From NCBI GenBank assembly GCA_015179045.1, contig WHUZ01000052.1, positions 186,001-250,000 on the forward strand: DNA of 64,000 nucleotides, in the 5' to 3' direction. This document shows, in pieces, positions 10,467 to 21,348 of the stretch. The position numbers and the translations under genes were made by a program. The notes below the pieces were generated by a model. It ran no database searches. It saw only the letters and a program-made list of their open reading frames with translations, and had not been told where the DNA came from. This DNA is from Kalaharituber pfeilii. Lineage: Eukaryota > Ascomycota > Pezizomycetes > Pezizales > Pezizaceae. Positions within the stretch are counted from its first letter, which is position 1; each line of letters opens with the position of its first letter.

Positions 10467-11679
10467 TTACTTGGGCAGCACATCCCAGGAGTTGACGCTC
10501 GTAAACCCCACCTCTGTGATGCTCTCACGGTTCCCGCCAATCTGCGAACATAAGACACTGGTCTGATGGTCAAATAGCCATCCTGTCCAGCTAGTTTGTG
10601 GTGGATGAAAGCTTGCGGAAATGAGTTCATTGGGAACCACTTTGACCATCTGAGCTGACGGTTGCCATTCCTTGGTTGCTGGGTCGAACTCCGTGGCAAT
10701 CATCCTTCCTCCCTTTGCGACAGTAAAAACCTTGGCATGGATAGGCCGGCCATAGCCTGGTTTCTCCTCACTTTTCGTACTGCCCACTACAGTGATAGCA
10801 GCTCCGGGGTTATACTGAAACTCAGTGTTTGCCGTGAGAGCGTTGGTTGCTGTTGAGAATTGCCGTTAGCCTTTGCGTTCCAGTGAGGCTCAACTTCGTA
10901 ACAGGGCAATTAGTTGGAAAAGAGTCAATACCATCTCCTCCATCAACTACCCAAGTTGAATCTTGAGCTTGATAGTAAACTTCAGTTGAGCCGTAGCCAG
11001 TCGCATCTGTAGCTATGCATGTACTACGCAAAGCATTATTGCCCCTAGTACCTTCTTGCAAAACAAAGGGGTCGAAGGTATTGCGTCCTGCACGATAAAG
11101 TTCACGAATATTATTGGTATCATTTTCTTGGAAATAAACCCTGGTCTTCTCTCCATTTTCACAATTTGCGGCAATGCAAGAATATGGAGCAGCCTTAAAT
11201 TGTCCAGTAAGTGGCCCATCGTACCATACAGCTCCTGGGCCGCCATTACTGCTGTAACAACGCTATCAAGTGGAAAAAGGATTTTATCAGTACTGGCAAA
11301 GATCATTCAAAACTAGGGGGACAAACCTCATAGATCCCACCGCTGGTGTCAATCCAGTAAACACGTATCTAACAAACGTAGAATGTCAGCTCGCAAATGT
11401 GAGTTTACCGAGGGTGGACTAATGTACCTCAAATGGAATACCACCTTGAGCGTCCAATCCCCAAGCTGTAAGGGCAAAACCATTTTTGCTTGGGTTACGG
11501 TCCAAATCTACGAGAATGTCGCCTGTAGAGGCTGGGGTATTGTGCTTATATTGCTTGATGCGTCCCTCCTTGTCCTGGTAAATAAAGGTAGGTGACAAGC
11601 TGTACTGGCCGTATTTGTAGTAGTATGGATAGCAGGCGCCGAGACCACCTGAACGAGTGGGGAGATTGTCTTCAGTCAT
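10467..11679 (-). CDS. Fucose-specific lectin-like beta-propeller protein (AAL family)
   Basis: Four exons on the minus strand give 335 residues: 11679-11428, 11368-11327, 11262-10932 and 10849-10467. Introns of 59, 64 and 82 nt have GT/AG ends and branch sites CTGAC, CTGAT and CTAAC, and all phases agree. The product carries repeated propeller-blade motifs, for example IRVYWIDTSGGIYE, WYDGPLTGQFKAAPYSCIA and TRVYFQENDTNNIRELYR, typical of fungal fucose-specific lectins, which form six-bladed propellers of about 310 residues. Such proteins bind fucosylated glycans and are often cytosolic or released by unconventional secretion; no signal peptide is seen here. Roles in the family include defence against grazers and surface adhesion. 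Individual fucose-binding residues were not assigned. The gene is flanked by LINE tails on both sides but is itself uninterrupted. Confidence 0.82.
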
Positions 11680-11800
11680 GTTGGCTACGATCTGAAAGCA
11701 AATGCGTTGGCGGAGGTTTTGGACGAGTGTTGAATGCGCTTGAGTTTGCGTTGCAGTTCAATGGCTTGCAGGATTAGCAGATTGTGGGAGTACTCAATCC

Positions 11801-11808
11801 TTAAATAT
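11801..11808 (-). promoter_or_regulatory. Possible TATA-like element for the lectin gene
   Basis: The minus strand reads ATATTTAAGG about 125 nt upstream of the lectin start codon. Position and composition fit a fungal core promoter. No other support is available. Confidence 0.3.
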
Positions 11809-12043
11809 TCCACCAGTATTCCCAGAAGAAGATTAGCCTATACTTCGCGCACCTTGCGGTAAGGCGGCACCCAACACGACATGGCTGTGGTCACACAGCG
11901 GAGCGAATGCACCAAGTGAAACGGCCTCGTATAACACTTTCTCAGCTCGTATATGCCGGTGTGAAAGTAAAAACTGCATGCAGACAGTCCTGTGAACGAA
12001 TCCTCAAGTGAGCCGTCGGCCAACGCCAACCTGAAAGGCAACT

Positions 12044-12131
12044 AACTGACGATCACCTCGCCATAGCCCTTAGGGCGGCATGCGAGTAATGAAATAAAAA
12101 AAAAAAAAAAAAAAAAAAAAAACTGACGATC
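12044..12131 (+). mobile_element. LINE-A tail-only insertion
   Basis: TSD AACTGACGATC lies at 12044-12054 and 12121-12131. The insert begins AC directly before the CTCGCC hairpin and ends in a poly(A) run; no other LINE sequence is present. Confidence 0.93.
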
Positions 12132-12469
12132 GAGCATGACCCATGTTCGAAATGCACGACAAAGTAGTACTTAGTTTACACATCGACCCAGCAAGCCAGT
12201 CGTAGGGATTGGTGGTTTTTGATTGATGCCATAACTAGCTGGGTAGATTTACGCGTGGTCTGGCCATTGAAGATCTATGCTCAGTGGCATCATTGAACTA
12301 AATACTACAACTAGTGCCACGAAGAGTTCTCATAGTCATTATCACCGTCATCGTGATATTAACTGAGAAGACATCGCTGAAAATCTGAGAAGTCCTGGTG
12401 CCAGACTGGCATACTTGATGGTGCCGTATCCCTTGTGGTGATGAAACATGCAGCCGAGCGAGCCCCCTC

Positions 12470-12700
12470 CCCCAGTGGCTTGGCGCGGTACAGCGGAATC
12501 TAGCGAGCATGAGAGGAGGTCTATGGGAACTAAGGTTCTTTGGCTATCGGTAGACCTAGCGCGAGCGGCCGGCCTGCCTGTTCGGGCATTCCTATATATA
12601 TATGCCGAGCATACTGTCGCCAAGCAGCGGCAATCCTACCTTTTGGTGCAACGGGTACGGTCCGTAATTACCTGTAACATGGGTCCGCTCAGCGGTAGGT
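12470..12700 (+). repeat. Degenerate LTR related to the solo LTR at 31516-31992
   Basis: The two share GGCTTGGCG, a TATATATA core-promoter block, CTACCTTTTGGTGCAACGG and a CCGTAA...GTAACA end in the same order. The left boundary and TSD were not found, so this is an older or truncated copy. Confidence 0.5.
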
Positions 12701-13245
12701 CTCACGACCCGAAGCGATATGGTTTGAGGATCAAAGAATGAGTACATTGCAAGCTGCCTACAACAAACCGCCACCAGCCGCAGAGCTAAGGTATCTCCGC
12801 TGCGGCTTCCGCCGCGCACTTGAAGCCCTAGCTAGATGTAGGAAATCGCTCCCCTAACTTTTCTTTTCCTTTATATCAACATAGGACAGGCATTACCCGA
12901 AGACAATTAACGGATCACTATTCCATACGCATTGGTATAAACAGTACAGTCTGCATACGCGGCCTTGATAATTGGGCAGTGAACGTAGGTCATTTTCTCG
13001 TAGTCGTATATGAATTCTCCGTCTGCTCTGCAGGTCCAACGCTATCACTTGCAGCTGCGAGACAAACGAGTACACAGGCACTCCCTGCGGGGAATACGAA
13101 AATAGATCTGAGGGGAAGACTTTCTCATGCGTGGCACTATATTGTACACGCTTATTTTTCTTCTTTTCAGCTGTTGGGCTACTGCACTTTAATACGCTAA
13201 ATCCCGGCTGCAGCGTAGATCTGTGTTACGCCACATCACATCTTT

Positions 13246-13460
13246 ATACACCTAACCTTGCTCTAACGAAACTCTTTATAGCGAAAACCTTGATACCGAA
13301 AATCTCACTGAGCGATCATTCCGCTGGCACCCAATCGCCACTTGCTACTGTATAACGAAACTGCACCAAATAAGGAAAAGAAAATTAGATCAGCAAATGC
13401 TACTTCCCTGTATGTAGAACGTAATTCTTGTTATAACGAAAAAAGGCTAATGAAATATAC
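13246..13460. mobile_element. Relic of the pogo-like MITE family
   Basis: The segment has ordered similarity to the complement of the right half of the MITE at 51946-52593: ACCTTGC-TAACGAAACT, TATAGCGAAAACC, ACCGAAAAT, CACCAAATAA, AAATTAGAT and TTCTTG-TATAACGAAA. The outer CAGTCTACCC end is lost. From 13461 to about 13860 no gene is seen. Confidence 0.65.
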
Positions 13461-13864
13461 GACTGATCAAGGGCCGCCGGTCGCGTAGCCTAGAAATCCG
13501 TTGCAATCTCAGTCGTCATATCGTCGCACTGGTTACGAGAATGTCCGTACCCTCCGGGTTCTCAAAAAGTATGTCTGCTCAGTTTTATACTTCTGACCTA
13601 CAGCTACTGACATCATGATTACCAACTGAGGATGCCGGTCAGTGGTTTGAACCAGCTAGCGGGTTATTTCTGCGTGAGTGTCTTCTGTTAGTAAGACCAC
13701 AGGCATAGTAGAAGTTGTTGAAATGTACTAACCATATCTGAGAGATTCACAGGCAGAGGTACAGTATGGTGTAAAGTTGGCAACGAAGAGCACTTCAAAA
13801 TAATGAATCAGAGAGTCAACACACTGACAGGAGGGTATGGAGGGCGATCTGGTCGAGCATTGGT

Positions 13865-14036
13865 TGCCTGCCTCGATCTGGGGTAGCCGAGGACGGAGGG
13901 CACTGGGTGCTCAAGGTGTGTATGTAGATTCCGTAGTTAGTTGTTCCAAACTTGACCCGGGTATATGGGTCCCTGCCATAGGCTGGTAGCCTGTATGCGG
14001 GGTTACATGACAAAAAAAAAAAAAAAAAAAAAAAAA
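13865..14036 (+). mobile_element. LINE-B 3' end
   Basis: The block CTTGACCCGGGTATATGGGT, then CCATAGGCTGGTAGCCTG and GCGGGGTTACATGAC with poly(A) to 14036, matches the 3' UTR and tail of the LINE-B copy at 28700-29483. The upstream limit is approximate and no TSD was found. Confidence 0.7.
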
Positions 14037-14111
14037 GCGTTCTACTGGTGATGCTGTTGTTGGTTGAATGACTTGAATGTTCCCTAAGCATGCGCATTTG
14101 CTAGTGATTTT

Positions 14112-14173
14112 CTCGCCATAGCCCATAGGGCGGCATGCGAGTACTGATAAAAAAAAAAAAAAAAAAAAAAAAA
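14112..14173 (+). mobile_element. LINE-A tail-only insertion, older
   Basis: A CTCGCC...GCGAG hairpin tail with poly(A). Flanks ATGCGCATTTGCT (left) and TTGCGCACTTGCT (right, at about 14174) look like a diverged TSD, 11 of 13 matching, with about 9 nt between the left copy and the hairpin. Confidence 0.75.
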
Positions 14174-14377
14174 TTGCGCACTTGCTGAAACTCTGCTGCA
14201 AGGTCCGGAGTGCTGACACCGTCTACAGGAGTTGATCAATGCCCCTGAACACACTATTCATACACTCTTTATTTCCTACATCAGTTATTTCCGTAAGGAG
14301 AAAACATCACGGGGTTAAATCTATATGTAGGTAATCTCGTCATAGTCCGGGGCGATATACCAGTAGTCATATCAGCA

Positions 14378-15027
14378 GTAGTCATCAATTATCTACGGTA
14401 AGGTAAGTGTAACATTTGTACAGTACCCGCCTCTTGGCAACTACGCCCATTGGGTATGTTCCGCCCTGAAATGTAAAGCAAGGTACGTTATCACCGTAGA
14501 GTTGCCCCCACTCAACGCAACCCCCCACCGCACTGCCTGCACTGCACCGCACCAAAAGGAGGTTCTTTGCATCCACAGAATAGCAAGAAATGCTGGATCT
14601 GGATATTCATTTACCAATTTTGATAAAATATTTGAGTCTTGCCTTCCAGCAGAGGTTTTGCCATGGTTGAGATATCGATTAGCTGCAATAGAATCACTCC
14701 TATCTACTAGCTCCTGACGCTCGTCTAAGTCCTGCTCTTCTTCCTCTGAACTGTACTCTGAGTCAAACTCCAAATCTAAATCATACTCCATCGCTGTCAA
14801 CAAAACATCGATTTTCAGCATTTATTTTCTTCTATGATGTTTTTTGGCTTAAATGAGGCACTGCGATGTAGTTGTGTTGATATGTGGGGTAACGCTACAA
14901 TTACAAGCTTTAGCTTTTTCGCATTTGGACCGGTCATCAATCGCCGGCCACAAATGGCTAGACGTACAAGGATATGAATGTACGAGTGTTCCACTTACCT
15001 TAGCTACCGTAGATAATTGATGACTAC
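14378..15027 (-). mobile_element. Harbinger/PIF-like DNA transposon fragment
   Basis: The ends are imperfect inverted repeats: GTAGTCATCAATTATCTACG at 14378, and its complement before 15027, followed on both sides by a GGTAAGTG-type block. Total length is 650 bp. An open frame on the minus strand (14821-14441) starts with an acidic N-terminus and contains NEYPDPAFLAILWMQRTSFW. That resembles the region ahead of the DDE domain in Harbinger-type transposases. The catalytic part is absent, so it is non-autonomous. No clear 3-bp TSD was seen. Confidence 0.5.
14441..14821 (-). pseudogene. Truncated transposase N-terminus (Harbinger-like)
   Basis: The frame encodes 126 residues from an ATG at 14821. 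Residues of about 14-34 are strongly acidic (LEFDSEYSSEEEEQDLDE). Residues of about 60-90 include the NEYPDPAFLAILWM motif. The rest lacks similarity I can name, and the DDE domain is missing. It lies wholly between inverted repeats and is best read as the remains of the element's own gene. From 15028 to 16369 no gene is recognised. Confidence 0.4.
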
Positions 15028-16369
15028 CGCTATTAAAAAAAGCAAATGCCATAAAACGGGTCCCTGAATTCAGCTGCCAAGCCTATGACTAAGTTTGCCA
15101 CCCAATATTCTATAACGGAAACCTGGCTAAAAGGGGAATAGCTACCACATTCCAGATTTTCATTATGGCAAGGGTTACTTAGGTACCTACAATACTAGGA
15201 GTGCAATGCGCGCACCCCTGTTCCCAACATACTCCCATCGCTTGGCATTCTCGCTTGGTACGTCACTTGGTACTCGATTCAGTACGGTGGTTCGTTACCT
15301 CTCACAGGATTGTATTGACCATAGAGCAAAGCGGGCGTGTCCTCTAGGAAGCAGGTGTGCAAGGGTTTGAAAATTCGTGTTCAAATTGAGCCAGAAAGAA
15401 CCTCGCGGTCGCGAGCGTGCAACACACCAGAGCCTTATTTGTTGATTAGTATAGTGAAAAATTATAGTAGATGATCTTTGGCAGTGGAAGCGTGTCCGGA
15501 GTAAATGGTGGATGCGAGTGAAAACGTACTTGCTTTGCTTACCTGTACCTTGCGCAGCAGATCACTATGACACCCTCGTACAACCCACAACATTAGTATA
15601 GCACGCCACTTATGAATTCGTACTTCAATAGAGTTGTTTTTGCTTAAATCCAGAGAAGAGCGATGCTAGTACCAGCGCTTAGAACAGCATTTTAGCGGCT
15701 GAATTGCCCTCAATGTACTTTGAAGCATTTCTGCTGCGACAATCATATACCGGTAATTATCCCCGTACAGTAGTACGAGACTACCCCGTAATGCGCAATA
15801 TCCTCGGTAGCTGTATTTTGAATTATATGCATAAGATCTAATAACAAAAGAATGTCCAACAGTACCAGTGTATCACAGTGCCAGGTTCTATGCAAGTCTA
15901 AAGGACCCCTGTCGACATTGATTTCATTACGCAAGCACATCTGATCAGAAATCAAATGATTGAAAATACGTACTACTTCGCCTGGCTGTATAACTCTTTG
16001 ATGGCCCGATGTACAGATATTTAGGCAATGTTAGAGAAATTCCGGATTGAAAAATTTGGACTTTGTATTATGCGCCCCTCTATATGTTTATGCAGAGATA
16101 GCCAAGACTGTAGAATGAGCATTAGTGACCAAAAACTTACTATATATCCAGAATCTTCGTTGTCTTTTATATACACGTTTCGGTAAACTCTTTTCTACCG
16201 TATGTGCAGTACTACCGTCTCGATAGGTTTCTGTACTAGGTCATTTCAAAAGAGTATACTTCTGGATCAGCTTAATTGAATCTAGGCTGGAGCAGCAGGC
16301 CGCGCAATCCAGCTACTTTACTGTCATGGCTACAAATGACCACTGCTGTCATGACTGCTTGCTCCAGCT

Positions 16370-17052
16370 ATTGCTTGGATTGCCGGGGGCGACAGAGAGA
16401 TAGCGATCTTGTGGGTCAAGGCACACAAAGGCGTTGAAGGCAACACCAGGGCGGATATGGCAGCTAAGATCGGCACGGCGCTGCAATACCAGGACGAGAC
16501 AGTTACCGAGGCAGGTATGCGGCAGCATGCCAAGGCATGGAGAGCTGGCGAGAGGAAAAGATTACAGCTGTCGTACAGGCCACTGGAATATCTGGGGAAT
16601 AGGAGGAGGGTAGCCACACTCGCAGGCATATTGGGGGACAAGGGTCTGCGGCAGTGGAGACATCAGATAGGGAAGGACGACTCACCGGAGTGTAGGTGGT
16701 GTGGCAAAGCCCTCGAGAACCTTGCGCACATTATGAATGAGTGGGAGGCGTGGAAGAAGAGATTACCGGGAGGGGAGATGGGGTTGAAGCAGCCAACGAA
16801 GTCAGAGGGGGAAGGAGACAGGCTGGCGGAGGTGTTAGACTGGGCGGCAGAATAATTTCCTTATTTATCGTTCTATTCTAGTTTATTCCGTTCCCCCTTA
16901 CCCTACCCATCATGTATTTAATCTCGCCATAGCCCATAGGGCGGCATGCGAGTAATGAAAAAAAAAATCATGTATTTAAACTCTCGCCATAGCCTGATAG
17001 GCGGCATGCGAGTAATGAAATTAAAAAAAAAAAAAAAAAAATTGCTTGGATT
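16370..17052 (+). mobile_element. LINE-A copy, 5'-truncated, with a nested tail
   Basis: TSD ATTGCTTGGATT lies at 16370-16381 and 17041-17052. The insert (16382-17040) encodes one unbroken LINE-A C-terminus to the TAA at 16855: WVKAHKGVEGNTRADMAAK (end of RNase H), GLRQWRHQIGKDDSPECRWC with a downstream His, and a terminal LAEVLDWAAE. The zinc motif (C-x2-C...H) is typical of Tad-like LINE ORF2 C-termini. The 3' UTR holds a second tail inserted just before the element's own hairpin. Confidence 0.9.
16909..16979 (+). mobile_element. LINE-A tail inserted beside a resident LINE-A tail
   Basis: TSD ATCATGTATTTAA lies at 16909-16921 and 16967-16979. The 45-bp insert (16922-16966) begins one base before CTCGCC. 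It makes a tandem pair of hairpin tails. Confidence 0.93.
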
Positions 17053-17395
17053 CTATTCTGGTAACCATCTTTACACCTGTGTCGACAGCTACTTTGATAG
17101 CGAGCGATTGCGTCAGCTATTTTTGGCAGCTATGCAGCGGCAGTTTTGACGGCCATTTCTGCCGCCATTTGACGGCCATTTCGAGGAAGTGGTGTTTTGG
17201 TCGTTGCGGCAGCGGTTTGACAGTCATTTCATACCTCCATACAGTCATCCTTGCTAGTATGATCTCGTTATATGGTAGTATTATGATGCATAGTTCTTTC
17301 CCCGCCTGCGTTAATACATTTCGCCATTTAAGGTGGTGGTAGAGAACTCAAAGGGTAGTCTGGTTGACTCAAACGGGAGCCAAGCACCAGGTACG

Positions 17396-17448
17396 AGTAA
17401 CTAGAATTTTTTTTTTTTTATCATTACTCGCGTGAGGTAGTGACTAGA
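17396..17448 (-). mobile_element. Minimal LINE-A insertion (about 33 bp)
   Basis: A run of T followed by ATCATTACTCGCGTG, the complement of only the last 15 nt of the LINE-A unit. Flanks AGTAACTAGA (17396-17405) and AGTGACTAGA (17439-17448) are a 9-of-10 TSD. From 17449 to 19337 no gene could be supported. Confidence 0.8.
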
Positions 17449-19337
17449 GTTAGGATAGTACATACTGCATTAGTCAGGTATCCGGATACTTTGAAACGAC
17501 CTAATAGTTTACAAATATTTACGCCAAAAGAGACCTTAAGCTTTCAGTATATCCAACTGGAGCATCAACGTTCACAATAGGGCTATACAATTCCAGCCTG
17601 AATGTCGGCGCCAGTGCTCTCCTCTTCTGCCCTCTAGAGTGCAGGAGTAAGTAAAAAAGCTCTTCTTTCTTGCTGGGACGGGTCATCTACATTGAACTCT
17701 CATTGTCGCTTGTCGTAGCTGAGGTATGTATAAGACAGGCGGTGTGACGTGTGTGAAGATCAACCCCACCACTGTGTGGTCAATTAATATTTTCTGTAGA
17801 AGGAAGCAATCAATTAGAGCTTTTAGGGTCTTCATTCGATTAGTCCGATGTCAAAAGTCCATTGCGTTGCGGCTATATGTGGTTGAATCTGCTCAGATTA
17901 ATGGGCCTGAGCAGCGAGCGGGTACGATAAGCGTGCGGGGGCAATGTGAATCTATTGGTCAGCAAACCAGGAAACGTTACATAAGTTGGAGTCGGTGGAT
18001 GATATTGCGTTGGAAACGTCGCTTATGAGCTGAATAATGCCTTACAGATGCATTTGATTATGCATTTGAGAGGACACCCTGGTGAAAACAAAACCCAGCC
18101 AAAAGTTGTCCTACATTCTTAAAGGATTTCGAATCTCTGCTGTCCATCCATGTCATCTAATATTTTTCTGTAACTCTCTTGCCATTTTATTGATTTTCTG
18201 GTGATTTTCTTTCGAAAGGTACCCAAAAATTGTGTGGGATGGAGGATCTGCTCGGATGCATATCTTGCGACCGCACGGGATAGGAAATGATTTGATACCT
18301 GTCTGCATTTTGGGAAACCTCGCCGGACTGTGCCCAATGAATGGTCCTTTGAATCTTGAAGTGAATGTCGCAAGCGTTCTGCCCCCAGCCCAGCCCACAC
18401 GCAGCCAGTGCTGTGCAGATTCCTCCGCCACTTCGCATGCCGGGGCCTGCACCATCCTCGATCTATTGCTCCTACATATTCTTTTCAGCGGGGTTAAGGT
18501 ACACGTGATGCACCCTTGAATCCAGTATGTTGCACTAATTGCAGCAGCGACATTCCAAACTCGTGGCGGAACGTGTTTCATAAAAGCGATTAGGGATTGT
18601 TAAGTAGAACCGAAGAGAATTACTAATTCATTATTTTTACAGACCTAATCTTTAGATACAAATTGAACGCCAATGCCCAGTTGTATGTGTCGTGTTGACT
18701 TTTGCTCCTTTTCTTCAATTTGACATTAACGCAGACTACGGACAGGGATGAAGCACGGATATTTTCTTGGCATCATGATTTCATTGAGCTGACGTTGCAT
18801 GAATAACCGAGAAGTAAATTTCTACCTACATTCTATTAACGCGATAAGGTCGCACGATAAAGATATTTGAAATTGGGGTACTATATGCTTAACTTGTTTG
18901 TTTGCAGCCTCTTAGCGAATTCTTTTGATCTGGGATTTTATGAATACTATCGTGACAGACTCGACTGCCGAAACAGCCTAGCATGAATACCCCTGTCGTC
19001 CATTCGCTTCACTTCACAATTATTACACGATGCCCATCATATGCATGAGCTGCAGCCATATTTGTGTGAGTGGATTGAATATCATACAAAAGAGAGCATC
19101 TCGAATTTTTAAATATTTCATCACAGAGAGCGATGTCAATTTCGGCTCACGTGTTATCCAAGTCACCTGCTCCATACCCACTAGATCCCATCCTATCCCA
19201 ATCGTTCGAACTATGTATCGTCACCATTACTGAATCGTTAAAATTGCTGAATGTACATTCACCTGCGTGGATAGCTGTTTTTGTAGAGCTTTCTTGACGC
19301 TTCCCACATCTCTAGGATTAGATACAGACCGAATATT

Positions 19338-20394
19338 AAAATTCACTTCCATTTTTTTTTTTTGTTTTTTAATTACATAACCCCGCTTGCAGCCCGAAGC
19401 CATGGCAGGGTCTCTGGGTTAGCCCTTATAGCCCGAGACATGCTAAAAGAAAAAGTTCTAACTACATGACCTTCTCTCCAGCCTTTCCCCGTCCCCTATC
19501 ACCTAATTCCGGAAAAGAACCTCTCAAACTCATCCCACTCTTCCCCATTCTCCGCCGTCCGTTTCCAGTTCTTCTCCATGTCCCCCCACTCCCTGAATCC
19601 TTCTGGGCAATTCTTCTGCTGACTACACCTGAAAGCTAAATGCTCCCCGGTCTGGGCCTCCCCGCATCCACACCTCTCCGATTCTGCTACCCCCAGCCTC
19701 TTCAACCATGCCTTACACCTCCCCCTCTCCAGGCGCATTGCCGTGAAGTTGGACGCTGCCACTGTATTCCACTCCATGACCTTCCCTCCCCATATCCCTT
19801 CACCTCCCTCTTCTCCTTCCTCCATCCCTTGATTCTCTGGCACATCCCGCTCCCTGTGGCCACCTCTCTTCCCTTCTGCTTCGTCCCCTTCTTTGCCTGC
19901 CTGTCTGCTTCCTCGTTCCCCGCAATCCCAATGTGAACCTTGACCCACATCAGTCTTGCGGCCCCCCCTTTTGTCTTTCTTCTTGCCAGGATGCCCACCA
20001 CCCTTCTCACGTCCTCTGTCTTCCCCTTTCCTTCTCTGCCTGCTTTCTCAATTGCCATGATGGCTGCCTCTGAGTCCAGGGACACCAAAATCAGGACTTC
20101 TTCTTCTACTTCCTCCAGTGCTCTCCTTACCCCCCTCACCTCCCCATCGAAAACCGTTGCTGTCTTTCCTACCACCTCCGCTGCCAGCACTGACCTCCCA
20201 CAAACTCCGGCTCCAACCTTACTATCCTCTACTTTGCTGCCGTCTGAGTAGAGTATTGCTCTCTCTCTTCCGGCCTCCTCTACCGAGGTCTCCCACTCTT
20301 CTCTCCCTCCCCCCCCCCTTTCTTCCCAATCTCTCTGCGATCTCCCACTCCCACCTTCTCGCACTCACTTCCCCATGAAAATTCACTTCCATGA
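19338..20394 (-). mobile_element. LINE-B copy, 5'-truncated, 1.03 kb
   Basis: An exact 15-bp TSD, AAAATTCACTTCCAT, lies at 19338-19352 and 20380-20394. On the minus strand the element encodes an RNase H with the four acidic positions in place: YSDGSK, GEVRG, LDSEAA and NEEADRQA. A Cys-rich C-terminus (CGCGEAQTGEHLAFRCS) follows, ending FFSGIR. One frameshift near 19930 separates the two halves. The tail is CAAGCGGGGTTATG plus poly(A). From 20395 to 21348 no gene is seen. Confidence 0.92.
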
Positions 20395-21348
20395 GAGATT
20401 TACCTGTTGACTTCCTCTCCCCCCTTATTCCATACGCATCCAATCCGCATGGAGCCTTCCAGATATCTTAAATACACACTGTAGAATGTATCTGCATTTG
20501 CTTAAGACCTGAAATAACCCCGGTAACATTTGGTAGCTGTATGTCCTGGCCTCCACCGCCTAATTTGGTAACCACCCCATAGAGCATTGTCCACAACCGT
20601 CCAATTGGCTAAAAGAGGTGCGAGAGTTGATTTACTATTTTTATTGAAGCTACCTGTGCAAGTTGGTTATATTCTATGAAGAGTTGACCTTATCTGAGCC
20701 TTTGGGTTATAGTTTCGGAAGTGCGGCGGACCCCGGTACCGTAATCCGCCGCATCAGCGTCGGAAACGTTAATGAGCAATATGGGCGTGCACCAAATTTT
20801 ATTTCGTCATGTAGACAATTCAACCGTTTTACATGCCCAGGAACTTCAGGCGCACGATTCATATCATCTGTCAGTTAGCAACTTCTCCACAAATTGTGCT
20901 TCAATTCTCCGTCTCCTGATAGTACTATTCCCTACCGCGCTTAATCGGTCTGAGAATCAATGTCCCAGTTCGCCGGCATACCCTACTCACTATCACGAGA
21001 TGATTTCGTTTGCAATATTGCAACAACGCTCTTTTCGGTCGGAAAAGCTTTGAATCAAGTTCTCCAGGAGCTCAATGAACTCGAGTCCAAGGGAGCAGAA
21101 AAGAAGTAAACAAGAAAAGAAAAACACATTACGTAATCACAATTTTCACTCCATGCATCTCAGGTGCGACTGGATGCAAAGTATTCTTGTTAGTCACACA
21201 GCGGCAAAAGAGAAAAAAAAAACAAGAGAATTCACACGTGACTGCCACATGGCGTGCATTTAAGGACTTATCGCTGCCACCCACCTTGAATTAATTTGAT
21301 TCATCACACTTGACTGAATTATCAATAACAGCAAAGTGTTGTAAACCA

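Noticed and set aside
14371..15030. Three-base TSD for the Harbinger-like fragment
   Set aside because: No matching TWA-type trinucleotide borders both ends, so the TSD is not claimed.
18119..18581. Minus-strand frames of 83-142 codons
   Set aside because: Several overlapping frames compete, none has a recognisable domain, and no splice model joins them.
19640..20378. Plus-strand Ser/Pro/Leu-rich frames opposite the LINE-B copy
   Set aside because: They are shadows of the purine-rich LINE-B RNase H frame on the minus strand.
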